A DNA stretch of 64,000 bases from Allomuricauda sp. ARW1Y1 (GTDB taxonomy: Bacteria > Bacteroidota > Bacteroidia > Flavobacteriales > Flavobacteriaceae). Location: positions 744,001 to 808,000 of the forward strand of contig NZ_JACBZU010000001.1 in NCBI RefSeq assembly GCF_013407935.1, given 5' to 3'. The notes under the pieces were generated by a model, which searched no databases, had not been told where the DNA came from, and saw only the letters and a list, made by a program, of their open reading frames with translations. The position numbers and the translations under genes were made by a program. This document shows positions 62,388 through 64,000 of the stretch, in pieces (positions within the stretch are counted from its first letter, which is position 1; each line of letters opens with the position of its first letter).

Positions 62388-62411
62388 CTGATTTAGAAAT
62401 AAAAAAAGGCT

Positions 62412-62419
62412 TACATTTG
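62412..62419 (+). promoter_or_regulatory. -7 element of the secreted protease gene
   Basis: TACATTTG is a perfect TAnnTTTG, 25 bases before the ATG at 62445. No clear -33 box lies at the expected spacing. Confidence 0.5.
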
Positions 62420-62444
62420 AAAATATACTATGCCCTAACCGTGT

Positions 62445-64000
62445 ATGAAAGCTAAGTTACATCTTGTTTTTTCAATAACCATATTTTTTAGCTGCTTTTG
62501 CATTTACGGGCAGCAGGGGTATTGGAAAAACGTTCCGAACCGGTCCGGACTTCGCGCCAGTTCCCTGAAGGATATTTCGGATGCCAAAAAAGTGTTCACG
62601 TTGGACAAAAGTGGCTTATCCAAAACAATCAATTCCGTTTCGGTGGCCAAAAGTTCTGCAACCACGGTTTATCTGCCCAATGGGGAAGGGGATGTAGTTC
62701 CGTTTTACGTGAAGGAAACGGCCGTGCTCCATCCCAATCTTTCCAAGAAATACCCGGCTATCAAATCATTTACGGGAATCAGCGCCGATGGTAAATACAA
62801 GGTGAAGCTGAGCAGTTCGCACAAAGGTATCCAAACCATGATGGTGAGTTTGGAGGACAGCCGAATCGCATTCATGGAGCCAGCCTCGAACGATTCGGAT
62901 ACTTATGTTCTTTATGATAAGGAAGCAGGTCTTTCCTCAAAAATGGATTTTATCTGTACAACCAGCAAGGACCTATTTGGAAATGCTTCAAAGTCATCCA
63001 ATTTAGCAGGAAAAACCATAGTCCCTTTGGTAGATGACCAAGTGCTCAGAACGTATCGGGTGGCGGTGTCCGCTTCGGGAGAATATACCCAATACATGGG
63101 CGGCACGGTAGAAGATGCGCTTGCTGGCATCAATGCAACTTTAACCCGGGTCAACGAAGTATTCGAGACCGATTTGGGCGTCACCTTGGAACTCATTCCC
63201 AATAACGACCTGCTTATTTTTACCAATGCCAATACCGATCCTTTCAACAATAGTTTGAATTCTCAGATACAGTCCACTATCACATCGATTATTGGAGAAG
63301 AAAATTATGATGTTGGGCATTTGTTCCATCAAGTAGGCGTGGGTTTGGACAATGGTAACGCTGGTTTTATCGCCTCGGTCTGTGTGGATAATCGAAAGGG
63401 TAGTGCCTTTTCCGCCGCCAACGTCCCCGAAGGGGATGTGTTCGATTTGGATTACGTAGCACACGAACTCGGTCATCAATTTGGCGCCAACCACACGTGG
63501 TCTTTCGAATCTGAGGGAACGGGAGTTCAAGCGGAACCTGCCAGTGGAAGCACCATTATGGGGTATGCGGGCATTGTAGAAGGGAACAATGTTGCGCTGC
63601 AGGGCGATGATTATTTCCATTACAATAGCATACTTCAGATTTCTACCTATTTGGAGACCACTTCCTGTGCCCAAACCGAGGCAATCAGCAATGCACCGCC
63701 AGTTTTGGTACCGGTGAATGATTACACCATACCTAGAGGAACCGCCTTTGTTTTGGAAGGCAATGCGACCGACCCCGATGCAGGGGATGTGCTGACCTAT
63801 ACTTGGGAACAAATTGATGACGGATTGGTAACAACGGCATCTTTTGGCTCCTTGAACCCGAGCGGGGCCAATTTTAGGTCGTTGCCACCTTCAACCGATC
63901 CCAAAAGATATTTTCCCAGACTTTCCGAAGTTGTCCAAGGTAATTTGACGCAGGTAAATCCAGCCACGGGAGACGCTTGGGAAACGGTTTCCGAGATAGA
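62445..64000 (+). CDS. Secreted reprolysin-like (M12-type) metalloprotease, 3' end outside window
   Basis: An open frame from the ATG at 62445 runs off the window edge after 518 codons. It begins with a signal peptide (MKAKLHLVFSITIFFSCFC, cut near IYGQ). A propeptide-like part follows, then the zinc motif HELGHQFGANH at residues 340-350 with a Met-turn (STIMGYAG) downstream. From about residue 410 there is a PKD/Ig-like domain (APPVLVPVNDYTIPRGTAFV). It is a metzincin protease; a T9SS sorting domain is likely at its unseen C-terminus, by analogy with flavobacterial homologs. Confidence 0.88.
   Translation, partial: MKAKLHLVFSITIFFSCFCIYGQQGYWKNVPNRSGLRASSLKDISDAKKVFTLDKSGLSKTINSVSVAKSSATTVYLPNGEGDVVPFYVKETAVLHPNLSKKYPAIKSFTGISADGKYKVKLSSSHKGIQTMMVSLEDSRIAFMEPASNDSDTYVLYDKEAGLSSKMDFICTTSKDLFGNASKSSNLAGKTIVPLVDDQVLRTYRVAVSASGEYTQYMGGTVEDALAGINATLTRVNEVFETDLGVTLELIPNNDLLIFTNANTDPFNNSLNSQIQSTITSIIGEENYDVGHLFHQVGVGLDNGNAGFIASVCVDNRKGSAFSAANVPEGDVFDLDYVAHELGHQFGANHTWSFESEGTGVQAEPASGSTIMGYAGIVEGNNVALQGDDYFHYNSILQISTYLETTSCAQTEAISNAPPVLVPVNDYTIPRGTAFVLEGNATDPDAGDVLTYTWEQIDDGLVTTASFGSLNPSGANFRSLPPSTDPKRYFPRLSEVVQGNLTQVNPATGDAWETVSEI

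Overview
The window is a stretch of ordinary chromosome from a member of the Bacteroidetes, most likely a marine Flavobacteriaceae. The evidence is the gene content: T9SS sorting domains, a DUF1501/DUF1800 pair, a BspA/DUF285 lipoprotein, DUF4199 and DUF6265 proteins, a VPS10/sortilin-like secreted protein and a fused OlsF/GlsF-type acyltransferase. Several genes are also preceded by the Bacteroidetes promoter pattern (-33 TTTG, about 20 nt, -7 TAnnTTTG) rather than a Shine-Dalgarno sequence. A Muricauda/Flagellimonas-like genus is possible but cannot be fixed from sequence alone. I see no rRNA, tRNA, CRISPR array, prophage or transposase.

Layout. 1-12.5 kb: a partial gene, small secreted proteins, a membrane-bound M28 peptidase, a CBS protein, a VPS10-like/pentapeptide/zinc-ribbon operon, SIMPL and DUF6265 envelope proteins, glycerate kinase and a GNAT. 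12.6-23.3 kb: Dps, a short SSB, a PA-domain M28 peptidase, PAP2 phosphatase, a histone-deacetylase-like hydrolase, Tex and MetRS. 23.4-31.4 kb: the DUF1501/DUF1800 secretion pair, YraN, an ACT-like protein, a DUF3352-like membrane protein and a serine hydrolase. 31.4-38.1 kb: mfd and a large BspA-like lipoprotein, separated by the two most repeat-rich intergenic regions. 38.1-44.5 kb: the ligase-associated DNA damage response operon (exonuclease, ATP-dependent ligase, DEXH helicase, PdeM) with a RelE/ParE-type toxin-antitoxin pair sitting between helicase and PdeM. 44.6-54 kb: TerB-like protein, fructose-1,6-bisphosphatase, aspartate kinase, the OlsF/GlsF-type aminolipid synthase, small metabolic genes, and a LuxR/DUF4199 pair whose DUF4199 gene is cut by an in-frame stop. 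54-64 kb: MgtE, RsmA, TPR protein, SerRS, HTTM protein, RibF, and the 5' part of a secreted reprolysin-like metalloprotease running off the end.

The most unusual signal is a family of REP-like palindromic repeats, built around GTCATTTCGA and similar cores, scattered through the intergenic DNA. It has also entered four places inside genes without breaking the frame: twice in mfd, once in metG and once in the ATP-dependent DNA ligase. There it encodes short peptides such as CHPELVEG and [12 protein letters not shown]-repair theme (Mfd, LADD operon, Dps, SSB) runs through the middle of the window, but nothing shows these genes to be one system.
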